Shown piece after piece: positions 8,623-18,353 of a stretch of DNA of 64,000 nt. The DNA is from Flexithrix dorotheae DSM 6795. GTDB lineage: Bacteria; Bacteroidota; Bacteroidia; Cytophagales; Flammeovirgaceae. Position 1 is the first letter of the stretch. Every line of letters starts with the position of its first letter. Below the pieces are notes generated by a model. It searched no databases, was not told the origin of the DNA, and worked only from the letters and a program-made list of their open reading frames with translations. Where the stretch lies: contig NZ_KB903465.1 of the NCBI RefSeq assembly GCF_000379765.1, forward strand, positions 1-64,000, given 5' to 3'. The translations under genes were made by a program, and so were the position numbers.

Positions 8623-10071
8623 ATGAATACACGATACTTAAGGGTTAGTTTTTTAATCATTGGTATTTTAATAGCTGGTCCAATCCTAAAGCCTGGTTAC
8701 GCTAAAACTTCACCTAACAAAAATATTTCAATTGACTGGTGGAATGGACTGACTCCTGAATGGAAAAACATTTTCCTAAAGCAAATAAATAAAGAAGACA
8801 GTACTTTAACTGATGAAGATTTAGTCTCAATATCCAACCTGAAGTCTTTAAATTGTGTAAAAGCAAAAATCACCGACCTCTCCCCTATTACCTATCTTGA
8901 TAGCCTGGAAAAATTAAATTTAATGGGGACCCCGCTTACAAAGCTTTCTCAAATAAATGGGTTAAAGAATTTGAAAAAAGTGAATTGTACATATTCCAAA
9001 ATTAGCAGAGAGGAAATAGAGAAATTCAGGAATGAAAACAGCCACCTTACGGTTTATCCGGTTTTATACCCAGAATGGTGGGAAACAATAGATAAAGAAT
9101 GGCAAAAAATATTCAAAAAATCTATTAAAATAGAAAGAGAGCCTAATTTAATGGATTTGAATAAGATTTATGATATGGGCATCCTGATTTGTACGGGAAA
9201 CGGAATTAATGAATTTGCCTTAACCAGCCTGGAACCAATTACCTATCTGAAAAATTTAAAGATATTATTTATTACCAATTCTAATATCACCAGTCTTGAA
9301 CCCATAAAAAACCATACTTCTTTGAGGGTTTTACATTGTGCCAGCACAAAAATTACCAGCCTGGAACCTATAAAGAACCTTACTAATCTGGTGGAGCTTG
9401 ACTGCTCATCTACTCTGGTTGACAACCTTGAGCCTATTAAGCACATGACCAAAATAAAAAAGCTTTCTCTATTAGAAACTAAAGTGACAAGCCTGGAGCC
9501 AATAAAAGAATTTCATGACCTTGAAGAATTATATTTTTCTGATACTGAAATCGATGATATTTCTCTATTGGCAGGAATGCCTAAAATAAGCAAATTACAC
9601 TGTGGAAATACTAAAATAAACACCCTTGCCCCAATTGCAGAATTAACCGAATTAAGAGATCTGAAAGCTTATAATACGGGGGTTTCGGATCTAACTCCCT
9701 TAAAAAAATTGGTTAAGCTGTTTTCATTAAGTATTTCAGGAACCAAAATCAAAAGCATTGATAATATTGCTGGATTAGAAAGAATTAAGGACCTCAATAT
9801 TGCAAGTACAGAAGTAAGCAATATTGCTCCGGTAGGTAGAATGAAATTATTAGAAACTATTGATTTATCTGGCACCCAGGTTACAGATTTAAGTCCTCTT
9901 AAAGAATCGTTCAGATTAAAAACCATCTGGTTTCCCTTTACAGAAATTGAATCCTTATCTAATTTCGAAAGACTTAGAAATTTGGAATATATTGATTGCT
10001 CAGAAACAAATGTGACTGAAGATGAAATTAATAGATTCAGAAGATTAAAACCAAATTGCTCAATAAATTGA
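8623..10071 (+). CDS. Secreted leucine-rich-repeat protein
   Basis: 482 residues. A signal peptide covers about residues 1-27 (hydrophobic core FLIIGILIAGPIL, ending GYAKTS). The mature part has two blocks. Each starts with a short tryptophan-rich module (IDWWNGLTPEWKNIF and PEWWETIDKEWQKIF) followed by SDS22/internalin-like repeats of about 22 residues such as ITSLEPIKNLTNLVELDCS. The second block has about 12 repeats, the first only two or three. Such solenoids bind proteins; the ligand is unknown. There is no cell-wall or type IX sorting signal that I can see. It is a single gene ending at a strong terminator. Confidence 0.8.
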   Translation: MNTRYLRVSFLIIGILIAGPILKPGYAKTSPNKNISIDWWNGLTPEWKNIFLKQINKEDSTLTDEDLVSISNLKSLNCVKAKITDLSPITYLDSLEKLNLMGTPLTKLSQINGLKNLKKVNCTYSKISREEIEKFRNENSHLTVYPVLYPEWWETIDKEWQKIFKKSIKIEREPNLMDLNKIYDMGILICTGNGINEFALTSLEPITYLKNLKILFITNSNITSLEPIKNHTSLRVLHCASTKITSLEPIKNLTNLVELDCSSTLVDNLEPIKHMTKIKKLSLLETKVTSLEPIKEFHDLEELYFSDTEIDDISLLAGMPKISKLHCGNTKINTLAPIAELTELRDLKAYNTGVSDLTPLKKLVKLFSLSISGTKIKSIDNIAGLERIKDLNIASTEVSNIAPVGRMKLLETIDLSGTQVTDLSPLKESFRLKTIWFPFTEIESLSNFERLRNLEYIDCSETNVTEDEINRFRRLKPNCSIN

Positions 10072-10090
10072 GAAAAAAAATCACTAAAAC

Positions 10091-10130
10091 CAAAGCCCCA
10101 CAGAGAATTTAAATTCTCTGTGGGGCTTTG
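10091..10130. terminator. 40-bp perfect palindrome, bidirectional terminator
   Basis: 10091-10110 and 10111-10130 are exact reverse complements, giving a long GC-rich stem between the convergent LRR gene and tamB. On the plus strand TAATTTTAGTT follows; on the minus strand TTTTAGTGA follows. Confidence 0.8.
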
Positions 10131-10149
10131 TAATTTTAGTTAAAATACT

Positions 10150-13100
10150 TTATTCAACTATATTTTTGGCTTCTTCAGGTTCCAGAAATTCTCCGGATGT
10201 TTTTTTATTTTCCGCCTCCGTTTGTTTTTTCTTCTTTTTCTTTTTCTTGCCAAAAAGCGAATCAAAACTGGCCGTATGCATCACACTCATTCCAGCCTTT
10301 GAATTATTCTCAAGTCCGGTATTAAATGAGTTTTCATTACTTTTATGGTACATTTTGGCGCGAAGTCTGCCATCAGGGGTTAATAGATATTCAACAGAAA
10401 TATCACCAAATACACTAGTCAGGTTGGTCTCATTCCTTTGGTTGGTAAATCCACCATCTCTTGTAACCCTTAGCCTTCCATCCAGAAAATTATAAGACAA
10501 CCTTAATTGAAATGCATTCCATGCCTCCGCATCAAGTCCGTTTAAGTCAAAGTCAATTTCCAGGTTTTCATCTACTTGCGACACCCAATAACTAAGCTGA
10601 TTTCCCAATAATTCACTCACACTACTCCCTGCCACATTTTCGATACCACTAAATCGGTTTTCAGCAGATAATTGCCTTAGTACAATTAAACTAAAAACCT
10701 GTCGGTTAAGCTCTTGTTCATTATTTTTAACCTTCTGCTCGAAAGAAGCAACAAAACTTTCCACGGAAACCGGTCCTGAATTAGTGGCTACCATATGTGG
10801 GTAATTATCAATATCTATATCAAAACTTACTATTGGATTTAGTAATTTTCCTTTAAGGTTTAATAGCACATGGACGGGATATCTTTTTCGCAGTTCAGGA
10901 GAATTAAGGGCACTACTATCAGCATCAATTATAGGCAATAGAGAGGCAAACTGAGTGTAGGAAGCATTGACATCCAGGTTGGCTTCATAGGGATCTCCTG
11001 TCCAAATAATTTTGGACTTAGGCATTACATTAAATTTCTTGTCAACCACATTTAGCAGTGTAAAATTATATGCTCCCTTCACAATTTCCACATCTCCATA
11101 CATATTAAACTCCCCTTTTGTATCGATCTCCATTTTTAATTCCCCTTTTCCGTTTCCCCGCATTATGTCTCCTGCTTTTTTATCGAAAATAATCTCACAA
11201 TAGGCATCAGGGGTAATTTCAAGGTCAAGATTAAAGAGAATTCCATTCAGGTTCACCTCTTGTTTAAAATCCAAAGCTTTATCTTCCTTCACCAAATCAC
11301 TGACATAGGTGATGTAACTCTGGTCTTTTACATCCTCACTTCCTTCCAGTGGAATAAATATCTTGGTATTTTTTTCAGTTTTTGCCTGTATTGAAATTTC
11401 AATTTCGGATGGATATCCAAATATTCTGAATCGTCCCGATCCATAGCCAGTTCCATAATAAATAGCCTCTGGTGTTTCGGGAATATTAATTACCTTGTAG
11501 TTTTCCATATTACCACCAATATCAAACATTAATCTGTCCGTATTGTCCCGATAAATCAAACCGGTAATCACGCCTTCCTGATCTGCCTCATCTTTAACTA
11601 CAAAATCCTTAAACATGATCGTATCCTGATGGAATTGAAATTCATCTCCAAACTTATAGGAGGTATTTAGGTAATTGACTTTAAATCCGCCATTTTTAAC
11701 CGCCACACTACCCTCAAACCTAGGGGAAAATAATGACCCGTTAATATTCAAATTTCCGTTCGCTTCTCCTTCTAATTCTGAAATGACTTCAGCCATAAAT
11801 GGCTCAATAATATACAAGGGAGCCTTCTCAAACGAAGCATTCAGGTTGAGCTGATCCTTATTTTTGCCAAAAGGAATATAATCACCATCCAGTTCTATAG
11901 CATAAAGATCTTTCCTGTTTATGGAAGCATCAATATTGAGTTTGTTTTTATAATCATCCCACTGCGTATAGGCTTTAATATTTCCATACAACAATTCATT
12001 AATTTTCAAACTGTCAATAAATACTTCACTTCCCACCTTAGCTCCGGAATATAAATCCGAAATAAATGCATCCACATTTGCCGTTCCTTCCAACTTTTTC
12101 CCTGTATAGGTACTGATGATTCCTACATCAAAATTTTGTAATTCAATATTCAGAACCTCAGAGGAATCTTCAGAAATATTTCCGGTGACATTCACCAGCT
12201 GGTCCCCACTGGAAAAGCTTAGGTTTTTAATCTCTATTTCTTTTCCATTTACAGTAAACCTGTTTACTCCATTCGTTTTCCAGGGCTTATCGAGAACCAG
12301 AAAATTAGTATTTACTAAACTTACCTCAAACCGATCGGAGTAAACTCCAATATCTCCATTCAGATTCATTTTATCATTGGAGTTTTTATGTTTGATGGTA
12401 TTTTCAAACAAAATTCTGTTGCCTAATTTATGCGTATAAAGAATAAGATTTTCAGTTTCCAGGTTGTTCAGATTTTGTGTTTTGGATGAAACGAAACCTT
12501 CAAATTGAAATGAACTACTATCCGGAACAATAGTGGGGTAGCGACCAGAAAACAAAACCAGGCTATCCTCAAAAAACTGGTAATTTTTATAAAAAACAGA
12601 ATCCGATTTGGCCCTGTACATCATTTCACTTTCCTTACCAAATTTCAAATCTCCCTTAAACCAGGAATTTTTGGCCACAAAAATACTGTCTGTAAAAAGA
12701 TTAAGTACTTCTGCGATATCGGTAAGCTGTACTTCAACAGTTAGGTTATAATCTTCATTTTCAATGTTTTCCACAGATTCATTTTTCTTGACAATTTCCC
12801 CAATATCAGTGGAAACTTTATCAAGCTTCACATGATCTGCAAATTCTTCTAAATATTTAAATACATCTACATACAGCTTCACCAAATCAAAATTTCCTTC
12901 AGCATTCAGGTCAAACCAATCAGAACCTATATCCACAGTCCTGATATTGGAAATACTATCCTTATCCGTTTTAATTTTTAATTCATCAAAATCGAGTGTA
13001 TTTTCAAAATGCTGGATTTTAGTATCAAAAATTTCAAGACTGCCTTTTATTTTATCCCACTCAAGACCCTCAAACTTGGCATCTACGATAGTTTTTACAA

Positions 13101-14745
13101 ACAGGCTATCTTGTGTAAAAGACAAATGGTGTAATTGAGCCGTATCTACTTCTGCCCAAAAATTAAAATTTTCATCTTTAAAATTGATTTGCCCGTCTAC
13201 CTGCAATTTTAGATTTTCATCATCTACCTGAAATTTCCCTTTGAATAATTCCTTTTCAAAATGGCCATTGGTTTTTATATTTTTATAATCATAGCCTAAA
13301 AAACCCAACCGGTCAATTCTTCCATTCAAATCAAATTTAGCAGTGGATACCGCAAAGCCTTTTCCCCTTATTGACCCCTGCATATCAACTTTTTGCACTT
13401 CGTCTTCCCGCCCCACAAGCCTCCCAATATTAAAATCCTTTGTCACTAATAGTCCTTCATAGCTATTGGAGGCAATTTGAAGGTTGATATCGGTACTTAA
13501 AAATCCCAGATCAGTGGTGAACTTTCCATCGGTTACAAAATCATTGGCAAATCCATCAAACCGACCATTAAAATCGATTTTCCCAAATTTTTTCAGTACT
13601 TCATAGTGTAATGCGGGAAGATATTGCCTCAAGTCCTCAGAATAAATTCTTGAATCATCAAAAGTGAAGCTCATCAGGGTCTCAAAAAAATCAGGTAATC
13701 CTCTGAATCCCATTTTCCCCCTGAGGTTACTTCCTTCTCCGAAAAGCAAATCCAGGTCATAAATCTTAAAATTTTTCACCTTTCCCCGAAATCTGCCACT
13801 TAATTGATACGTCTCATCCAGAACTTTCATTGAAGGAGCAAAATAGGATAAATCTTCTGCGGTAATTTTGCTGTTTTTAAGGTTGGCCAAAATTTCCACT
13901 CTTGTATTAAAATGGCTGAAATCTGCAGTCGTATCATAAACCATCACCAGGGAATCCCTCAAAATGCTATTTCCAATAATGGCATGCAGTTTCTGGAAAG
14001 TCATATTTCTTTTAGTGAACCTAAAATTAGAGTGCAACTCCTTTACCTCAAGATTGGTGTGGGTTTCAAAACCTTTAACTTCACTGGCATTTAATTCTAC
14101 TGTATCTCTGGACACCCTGAAATTGCTGACATCCCCATAAATCTCCCTAAACCCAAAGTGATTATAATCAAACCTTCCTTCTTCAAATCGTTCTGTATCT
14201 GGATTATTATAGGAAAAATTCATTTTCTCTACACTTCCGTGGGCAATATGAAGGATAGGTTTACGCTTCTTCGATTTGCCTTTTCTTTTTCTTTTCACCA
14301 AATCGGAGATCGCCTTAATAAATCCGGTCATATTTAGCTTTGGATCTTTGATAAGGTCAACCGTTCCATCTCTTAAAATCACTTTATCAAGATAGATATC
14401 TCCTTTTTGCCAAATGTTGGTGATTCGGTAATCTACAATTACTTCATTCACATCTACCATCTGTCTATCGCTGGAATCTTTAATTTGCACACCGGAAAGT
14501 CGGATGACATCAAACCAATCCACATGAACCTTTTCTATATGGGTGGGGTATCCAATAACATCAGAAAGCCAGATAGTAGCCTCGTGAGCCAATTGAGTTT
14601 GAATAAATGGATATTGGAGAACCATAAGAATGGCCATGGCAAAAACCACCACAGTCATCACCATCCGGCTAATGTACATCCTCATTAGTCGGAAAAGCCT
14701 GACTCGCTTAATATTTATTTTTCTATTTTTGCCTGTATGCTCCAA
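10150..14745 (-). CDS. tamB: TamB-like translocation and assembly module protein (DUF490)
   Basis: 1531 residues. One N-terminal membrane helix (about residues 30-45, MVMTVVVFAMAILMVL) is followed by a very long beta-rich region of AsmA/TamB type and a C-terminal DUF490-like part with NLKGKLLNPIVSFDIDI and GNQLSYWVSQVDENLEIDFD. TamB-like proteins bridge inner and outer membrane and help phospholipid transport or outer-membrane protein assembly. The C-terminus carries a run of eight lysines. The first codon at 14745 is TTG; the first ATG is at 14685, just before the helix, so the start is uncertain. It is transcribed divergently from tsaD. Confidence 0.85.
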   Translation of the reverse strand: MEHTGKNRKINIKRVRLFRLMRMYISRMVMTVVVFAMAILMVLQYPFIQTQLAHEATIWLSDVIGYPTHIEKVHVDWFDVIRLSGVQIKDSSDRQMVDVNEVIVDYRITNIWQKGDIYLDKVILRDGTVDLIKDPKLNMTGFIKAISDLVKRKRKGKSKKRKPILHIAHGSVEKMNFSYNNPDTERFEEGRFDYNHFGFREIYGDVSNFRVSRDTVELNASEVKGFETHTNLEVKELHSNFRFTKRNMTFQKLHAIIGNSILRDSLVMVYDTTADFSHFNTRVEILANLKNSKITAEDLSYFAPSMKVLDETYQLSGRFRGKVKNFKIYDLDLLFGEGSNLRGKMGFRGLPDFFETLMSFTFDDSRIYSEDLRQYLPALHYEVLKKFGKIDFNGRFDGFANDFVTDGKFTTDLGFLSTDINLQIASNSYEGLLVTKDFNIGRLVGREDEVQKVDMQGSIRGKGFAVSTAKFDLNGRIDRLGFLGYDYKNIKTNGHFEKELFKGKFQVDDENLKLQVDGQINFKDENFNFWAEVDTAQLHHLSFTQDSLFVKTIVDAKFEGLEWDKIKGSLEIFDTKIQHFENTLDFDELKIKTDKDSISNIRTVDIGSDWFDLNAEGNFDLVKLYVDVFKYLEEFADHVKLDKVSTDIGEIVKKNESVENIENEDYNLTVEVQLTDIAEVLNLFTDSIFVAKNSWFKGDLKFGKESEMMYRAKSDSVFYKNYQFFEDSLVLFSGRYPTIVPDSSSFQFEGFVSSKTQNLNNLETENLILYTHKLGNRILFENTIKHKNSNDKMNLNGDIGVYSDRFEVSLVNTNFLVLDKPWKTNGVNRFTVNGKEIEIKNLSFSSGDQLVNVTGNISEDSSEVLNIELQNFDVGIISTYTGKKLEGTANVDAFISDLYSGAKVGSEVFIDSLKINELLYGNIKAYTQWDDYKNKLNIDASINRKDLYAIELDGDYIPFGKNKDQLNLNASFEKAPLYIIEPFMAEVISELEGEANGNLNINGSLFSPRFEGSVAVKNGGFKVNYLNTSYKFGDEFQFHQDTIMFKDFVVKDEADQEGVITGLIYRDNTDRLMFDIGGNMENYKVINIPETPEAIYYGTGYGSGRFRIFGYPSEIEISIQAKTEKNTKIFIPLEGSEDVKDQSYITYVSDLVKEDKALDFKQEVNLNGILFNLDLEITPDAYCEIIFDKKAGDIMRGNGKGELKMEIDTKGEFNMYGDVEIVKGAYNFTLLNVVDKKFNVMPKSKIIWTGDPYEANLDVNASYTQFASLLPIIDADSSALNSPELRKRYPVHVLLNLKGKLLNPIVSFDIDIDNYPHMVATNSGPVSVESFVASFEQKVKNNEQELNRQVFSLIVLRQLSAENRFSGIENVAGSSVSELLGNQLSYWVSQVDENLEIDFDLNGLDAEAWNAFQLRLSYNFLDGRLRVTRDGGFTNQRNETNLTSVFGDISVEYLLTPDGRLRAKMYHKSNENSFNTGLENNSKAGMSVMHTASFDSLFGKKKKKKKKQTEAENKKTSGEFLEPEEAKNIVE

Positions 14746-14844
14746 ATATTCAATAATTGGATAAAATTAATTCAAAAGGATTTTTCCATAAATACTTGAT
14801 AATGAGAGAAAAACCCTCTATTAAAATTTGTACTGGTACTTAGT

Positions 14845-15846
14845 ATGACTAAAATACTTGCAATCGAATCGTCTTGTGACGATACTTCTGCCTCAATTGT
14901 GATTGGCGGTAAAATCATAAACAATTATATCGCTACCCAGTCTATTCACGAAAAATATGGTGGAGTAGTTCCAGAATTAGCTTCCAGGGCTCACCAAAAA
15001 AATATAGTTCCGGTAGTTGACCAAGCCCTGCGAAATGCGAATATAACCAAAAATGAGCTCGATGCCATCGCTTTTACCAGAGGGCCAGGGTTACTGGGCT
15101 CACTCCTGGTGGGAACCTCATTCGCCAAAGGATTAGCCCTGGCATTAAATATACCGCTTATTGAGGTAAACCATATGAAAGCTCACATATTGTCCCATTT
15201 TATTGACGACCCAAAACCATCATTTCCATTCCTTTGTCTAACAGTTAGTGGTGGACATACCCAACTGGTTATTATTAAAGACCATCTTACCATGGAAGTG
15301 GTTGGAGAAACCCAGGATGATGCTGTAGGTGAGGCTTTTGATAAAACCGCTAAAATTTTAGGCTTGCCCTATCCGGGAGGCCCTTTAATCGATAAGTATG
15401 CGAAAACAGGTAATCAAAAAGCCTATGAATTCCCAAAGCTAAAAGGCAAGGACCTCAATTTTTCTTTCAGTGGAATTAAAACTGCATTTCTGTATTTTTT
15501 AAGAGATGAGGTTAAAAAAGATCCGGATTTTATAGAAAAAAACCTAAATGATATTTGTGCCAGTGTTCAGTCTACCCTGATCAATATTCTTACAGAAAAA
15601 TTAAAATTAGCGGCAAAAAAATATAAAATCAAACAGGTTGGAATAGCCGGAGGAGTTTCTGCCAATTCAGGCTTGAGGTCGAGATTAGAAGAAATTGGCA
15701 AAGAAGAAGGCTGGAAAACCTTCATCCCAAAATTTGAATATTGTACTGATAATGCGGCTATGATTGCCATCACGGCTCACTTTATGTTTCAAAAGGGAGA
15801 ATTTGCCGACTTAAGTGTTTCCCCAAAGCCCAGAATGAAAATTTAA
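14845..15846 (+). CDS. tsaD: tRNA N6-adenosine threonylcarbamoyltransferase
   Basis: 333 residues, full length for the Kae1/TsaD family. The N-terminal AIESSCDDTSASIV, the metal-binding EVNHMKAHILSHF with two histidines, LTVSGGHTQLV and VGIAGGVSANSGLR are all present. It transfers the threonylcarbamoyl group to A37 of ANN-decoding tRNAs in the cytosol, with TsaB and TsaE, which are not in this window. It is the first gene of a plus-strand run into cobS, 36 bp on. Confidence 0.95.
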   Translation: MTKILAIESSCDDTSASIVIGGKIINNYIATQSIHEKYGGVVPELASRAHQKNIVPVVDQALRNANITKNELDAIAFTRGPGLLGSLLVGTSFAKGLALALNIPLIEVNHMKAHILSHFIDDPKPSFPFLCLTVSGGHTQLVIIKDHLTMEVVGETQDDAVGEAFDKTAKILGLPYPGGPLIDKYAKTGNQKAYEFPKLKGKDLNFSFSGIKTAFLYFLRDEVKKDPDFIEKNLNDICASVQSTLINILTEKLKLAAKKYKIKQVGIAGGVSANSGLRSRLEEIGKEEGWKTFIPKFEYCTDNAAMIAITAHFMFQKGEFADLSVSPKPRMKI

Positions 15847-15882
15847 ATTTCCACTTTAAAATAACCCCAGACTGCATTCAAA

Positions 15883-16674
15883 TTGCTAAAATCCGAAATC
15901 CACATTTTTTTCAATGCCCTGGTTTTTTACTCCAGAATTCCCGGACCATCCTGGGTGAAACATTCGGAAGAAAACCTCAATAAAGCCACTCGTTATTTTC
16001 CACTTATTGGCTGGATAGTAGGAGGAATTTCTATTATTATATATTTATTGGCAAACCAAATATTTCCCAAAAACATCGCTTTATTACTTTCTATGGCGGC
16101 TGGAATTTTAACTACAGGAGGTTTCCATGAAGATGGTTTTGCTGATGTATGCGATGGGTTTGGAGGCGGCTGGACGAAGAGTAAAATATTGGAAATTATG
16201 AAAGATTCCAGAGTGGGCACATATGGGGTTTTGGGACTTGTGTTGTTGCTGCTAATAAAATTTTTCAGCCTTTTGGAGATCCCGGAAAATTTGTTGTTGG
16301 TGAGCATTCTTTGCAGTCATACGGTAAGTAGACTTTTAGCATCAAGCTTTATTTTCACTCATCAATATGTAAGAGAAGATGCTTTAAGCAAAGTAAAACC
16401 TGTAGCCAAAAAATTGTCCAGTTCAAATTTTTTAATTGCTTTATTCATAGGTCTGTCACCACTATTTTTATTCCCAGAACTCATTTATTTTCTTGTGCTC
16501 ATCCCGCTTTTAATTACCAAATGGTGGTTAGGCAGATACTTTACCAAATGGATAGGAGGATACACTGGAGATTGTCTTGGAGCCACCCAACAAATTGCAG
16601 AAATAGTTTTTTTGCTTTCGGTGATTGTCATAAATAATACATTAACTACAAACCCATGGAAATTTTACTTGTAA
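15883..16674 (+). CDS. cobS: Adenosylcobinamide-GDP ribazoletransferase
   Basis: 263 residues, an integral membrane protein with about six helices. GGFHEDGFADVCDGFGGGW and MKDSRVGTYG are the conserved acidic CobS motifs. It joins adenosylcobinamide-GDP to alpha-ribazole (phosphate) in the last steps of cobalamin assembly. The first codon is TTG at 15883; KSEIHIFFNALVFYSRIP matches the expected family N-terminus right after it, so this rare start is favoured. Its 3' end overlaps cobC by 19 bp, indicating cotranscription. Confidence 0.9.
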   Translation: MLKSEIHIFFNALVFYSRIPGPSWVKHSEENLNKATRYFPLIGWIVGGISIIIYLLANQIFPKNIALLLSMAAGILTTGGFHEDGFADVCDGFGGGWTKSKILEIMKDSRVGTYGVLGLVLLLLIKFFSLLEIPENLLLVSILCSHTVSRLLASSFIFTHQYVREDALSKVKPVAKKLSSSNFLIALFIGLSPLFLFPELIYFLVLIPLLITKWWLGRYFTKWIGGYTGDCLGATQQIAEIVFLLSVIVINNTLTTNPWKFYL

Positions 16675-17234
16675 GGCATACCACTCCACTTGTCGAGAAA
16701 GGGATTGCTTATGGTCAAACCGACCTTGAAGTGGCAGATTCCTACCCAAAAGAGTTAAACAGGATAATAAAACAATTAATTGATTATCAACCAGAAGCGA
16801 TTTATGCCAGCCCTCTAAAAAGGTGTAAAAGGCTTGCCCTTGATTTAAAATCTGCATTAAATTTCCAAAAAAATATTGAATTTGATGACCGACTCAAAGA
16901 ATTAAACTTCGGGGATTGGGAAATGATAAGGTGGGAAGATATGGAAAAAGAACAACTGGATTATTGGATGGAGGATTTTGTGAACCGCAACAGCCTGAAT
17001 GGAGAAAGTTTCCAACAACTTTCAAAAAGAGTTTTAAATTGCTTTTCTGAAATTAAAACCAAAAGACCGGGTAAAGTGTTGATAATAGCTCATGGGGGGT
17101 CCATCAGATGTATTCTAAACTCAATTTTAGGACTAGACTTAAAAAATACATTTAATCTCCATTTGGATTTTGGAGGAATTAGTAAAATCCAGATAGAAGA
17201 AAACCAGGGAAAAGTAATGTATATTAACCGATAA
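16656..17234 (+). CDS. cobC: Histidine phosphatase, probable alpha-ribazole phosphatase
   Basis: 192 residues of the phosphoglycerate-mutase/histidine-phosphatase superfamily. LVRHTTP holds the catalytic RH at residues 7-8, and AHGGSIRC near 147-154 holds the second histidine. YGQTDLEV and the overlap with cobS point to alpha-ribazole-5'-phosphate phosphatase in nucleotide-loop assembly. The family assignment is firm; the substrate rests mainly on context. Confidence 0.82.
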   Translation: MEILLVRHTTPLVEKGIAYGQTDLEVADSYPKELNRIIKQLIDYQPEAIYASPLKRCKRLALDLKSALNFQKNIEFDDRLKELNFGDWEMIRWEDMEKEQLDYWMEDFVNRNSLNGESFQQLSKRVLNCFSEIKTKRPGKVLIIAHGGSIRCILNSILGLDLKNTFNLHLDFGGISKIQIEENQGKVMYINR

Positions 17235-17244
17235 AAAACTGAGC

Positions 17245-17264
17245 TTCCGGGAATTGATCCGGAA
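17245..17264. terminator. Weak hairpin after cobC
   Basis: TTCCGG (17245-17250) pairs with CCGGAA (17259-17264) around an 8-nt loop. No good T-run follows on the plus strand. It lies between the 3' ends of cobC and a possible minus-strand small gene. Confidence 0.3.
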
Positions 17265-17272
17265 AACTAAAT

Positions 17273-17422
17273 TTATAAAAAATAATTGATAGCGTTTATG
17301 GTATTTACCAATACAATAAAAACCAATGCTCCAATCAATATTTTATTAGTTAATTTTGATTTTTTTCTTTCAGTTTCAATTTTTTTGTTGTCAATAAACA
17401 TAGCTAGTTTCAGTAAAGTCAT
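17273..17422 (-). CDS. Small single-helix membrane protein (hypothetical)
   Basis: A 49-codon frame from the ATG at 17420-17422 to a TAA at 17273-17275. The N-terminal half is charged (FIDNKKIETERKKSK) and the C-terminal half is one membrane helix (ILIGALVFIVLVNTINAINY). This is a plausible small inner-membrane protein; a second ATG at codon 8 is also possible. I recognise no family. It is the best candidate in the 364-bp gap between cobC and moaD, where a longer minus-strand frame at 17419-17652 looks spurious because it overlaps the moaD start. Confidence 0.4.
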   Translation of the reverse strand: MTLLKLAMFIDNKKIETERKKSKLTNKILIGALVFIVLVNTINAINYFL

Positions 17423-17598
17423 TTAAAAATATCTTCTATTTGATTCCTGTTTGTCAGGTAAGGTTTAGAACAAATGTAAACTTTTTTATTTATCAAATAG
17501 GCGCTCTGATAAAAATAAGACTGAAAATTTGATTTTATTAACCAAACAAAAGGAGTAATAAAAGAAAGGCTGGAAAACAAAAACAGCCACCTAAACTT

Positions 17599-17841
17599 AT
17601 GGAGGTAAATATTTTGGCCTTTGGCATCGCCAGAGAAATTATGGGAAAACAAAATCTGGTTTTAGAAATTCCCAATCAAAGCACTGTAAAAGAATTATTG
17701 GAGATTATTGAGATGCAATTTCCCAAATTAAAAGATCTTGCCTCTATGACCATCGCAATAAATGAAGAATATGTAAAAGAGGAAAGGGAAATTAAAGCAA
17801 TGGATGAAATCGCCATTATTCCACCAGTAAGTGGTGGTTAA
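17599..17841 (+). CDS. moaD: Molybdopterin synthase sulfur-carrier subunit
   Basis: 80 residues with the ubiquitin-like fold pattern (EVNILAFGIAREIMGK) and the required C-terminal PPVSGG tail, whose last glycine is thiocarboxylated. Partner of MoaE, encoded 68 bp downstream; together they insert the dithiolene sulfurs into precursor Z. The presence of only moaD and moaE here means the other Moa genes lie elsewhere. Confidence 0.9.
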   Translation: MEVNILAFGIAREIMGKQNLVLEIPNQSTVKELLEIIEMQFPKLKDLASMTIAINEEYVKEEREIKAMDEIAIIPPVSGG

Positions 17842-17909
17842 TTTTACTTTTCATTTTCAATTATAAAAGCAATTGTAAATCCCTGAATAACTAATTCTCT
17901 GTACTAAAA

Positions 17910-18320
17910 ATGATAAAAATTACAGATCAACCCATAAACATAACTGAGGTAATTGAGCTGGTAAATGCAAGCGGGGCCGGAGCAATTGATGTATTCATTG
18001 GGACTGTCAGAAACAAAACTCAGGAAAAACAGGTTACACGTCTAGAGTTTGAAGCCTATGATGGCATGGCTGTGAAGGAAATGCAAAAAATTGCAGAATC
18101 CGCAAAATCAAAATGGCCGGTTCAAAAAATCGCCATTTACCACCGAAAGGGAGTTTTAGAGATTGGAGAAGTAGCGGTAGTAATAGCGGTTTCAACTCCC
18201 CACAGAAAGGATGCTTTTGAAGCCTGCCAGTTCGCCATTGATACCTTAAAACAGACTGTTCCCATATGGAAAAAAGAAGTTTTTGAGGGAGGAGAAGAAT
18301 GGGTTTCAGCTCATCCGTAA
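17910..18320 (+). CDS. moaE: Molybdopterin synthase catalytic subunit
   Basis: 136 residues. DVFIGTVRN near the start, then YHRKGVLEIGEVAVVIAVST, PHRKDAF and the active-site PIWKKE lysine pair are all in place. It forms the heterotetramer with MoaD that makes molybdopterin. The adenosyltransferase gene follows 33 bp later on the same strand. Confidence 0.93.
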   Translation: MIKITDQPINITEVIELVNASGAGAIDVFIGTVRNKTQEKQVTRLEFEAYDGMAVKEMQKIAESAKSKWPVQKIAIYHRKGVLEIGEVAVVIAVSTPHRKDAFEACQFAIDTLKQTVPIWKKEVFEGGEEWVSAHP

Positions 18321-18353
18321 ATCAGCTAAGAAATATAATTTAGAACAAGTACC

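Noticed and set aside
17419-17652. Minus-strand 77-codon frame overlapping the moaD start
   Set aside because: It overlaps moaD, has no recognisable features and occupies the likely moaD leader.
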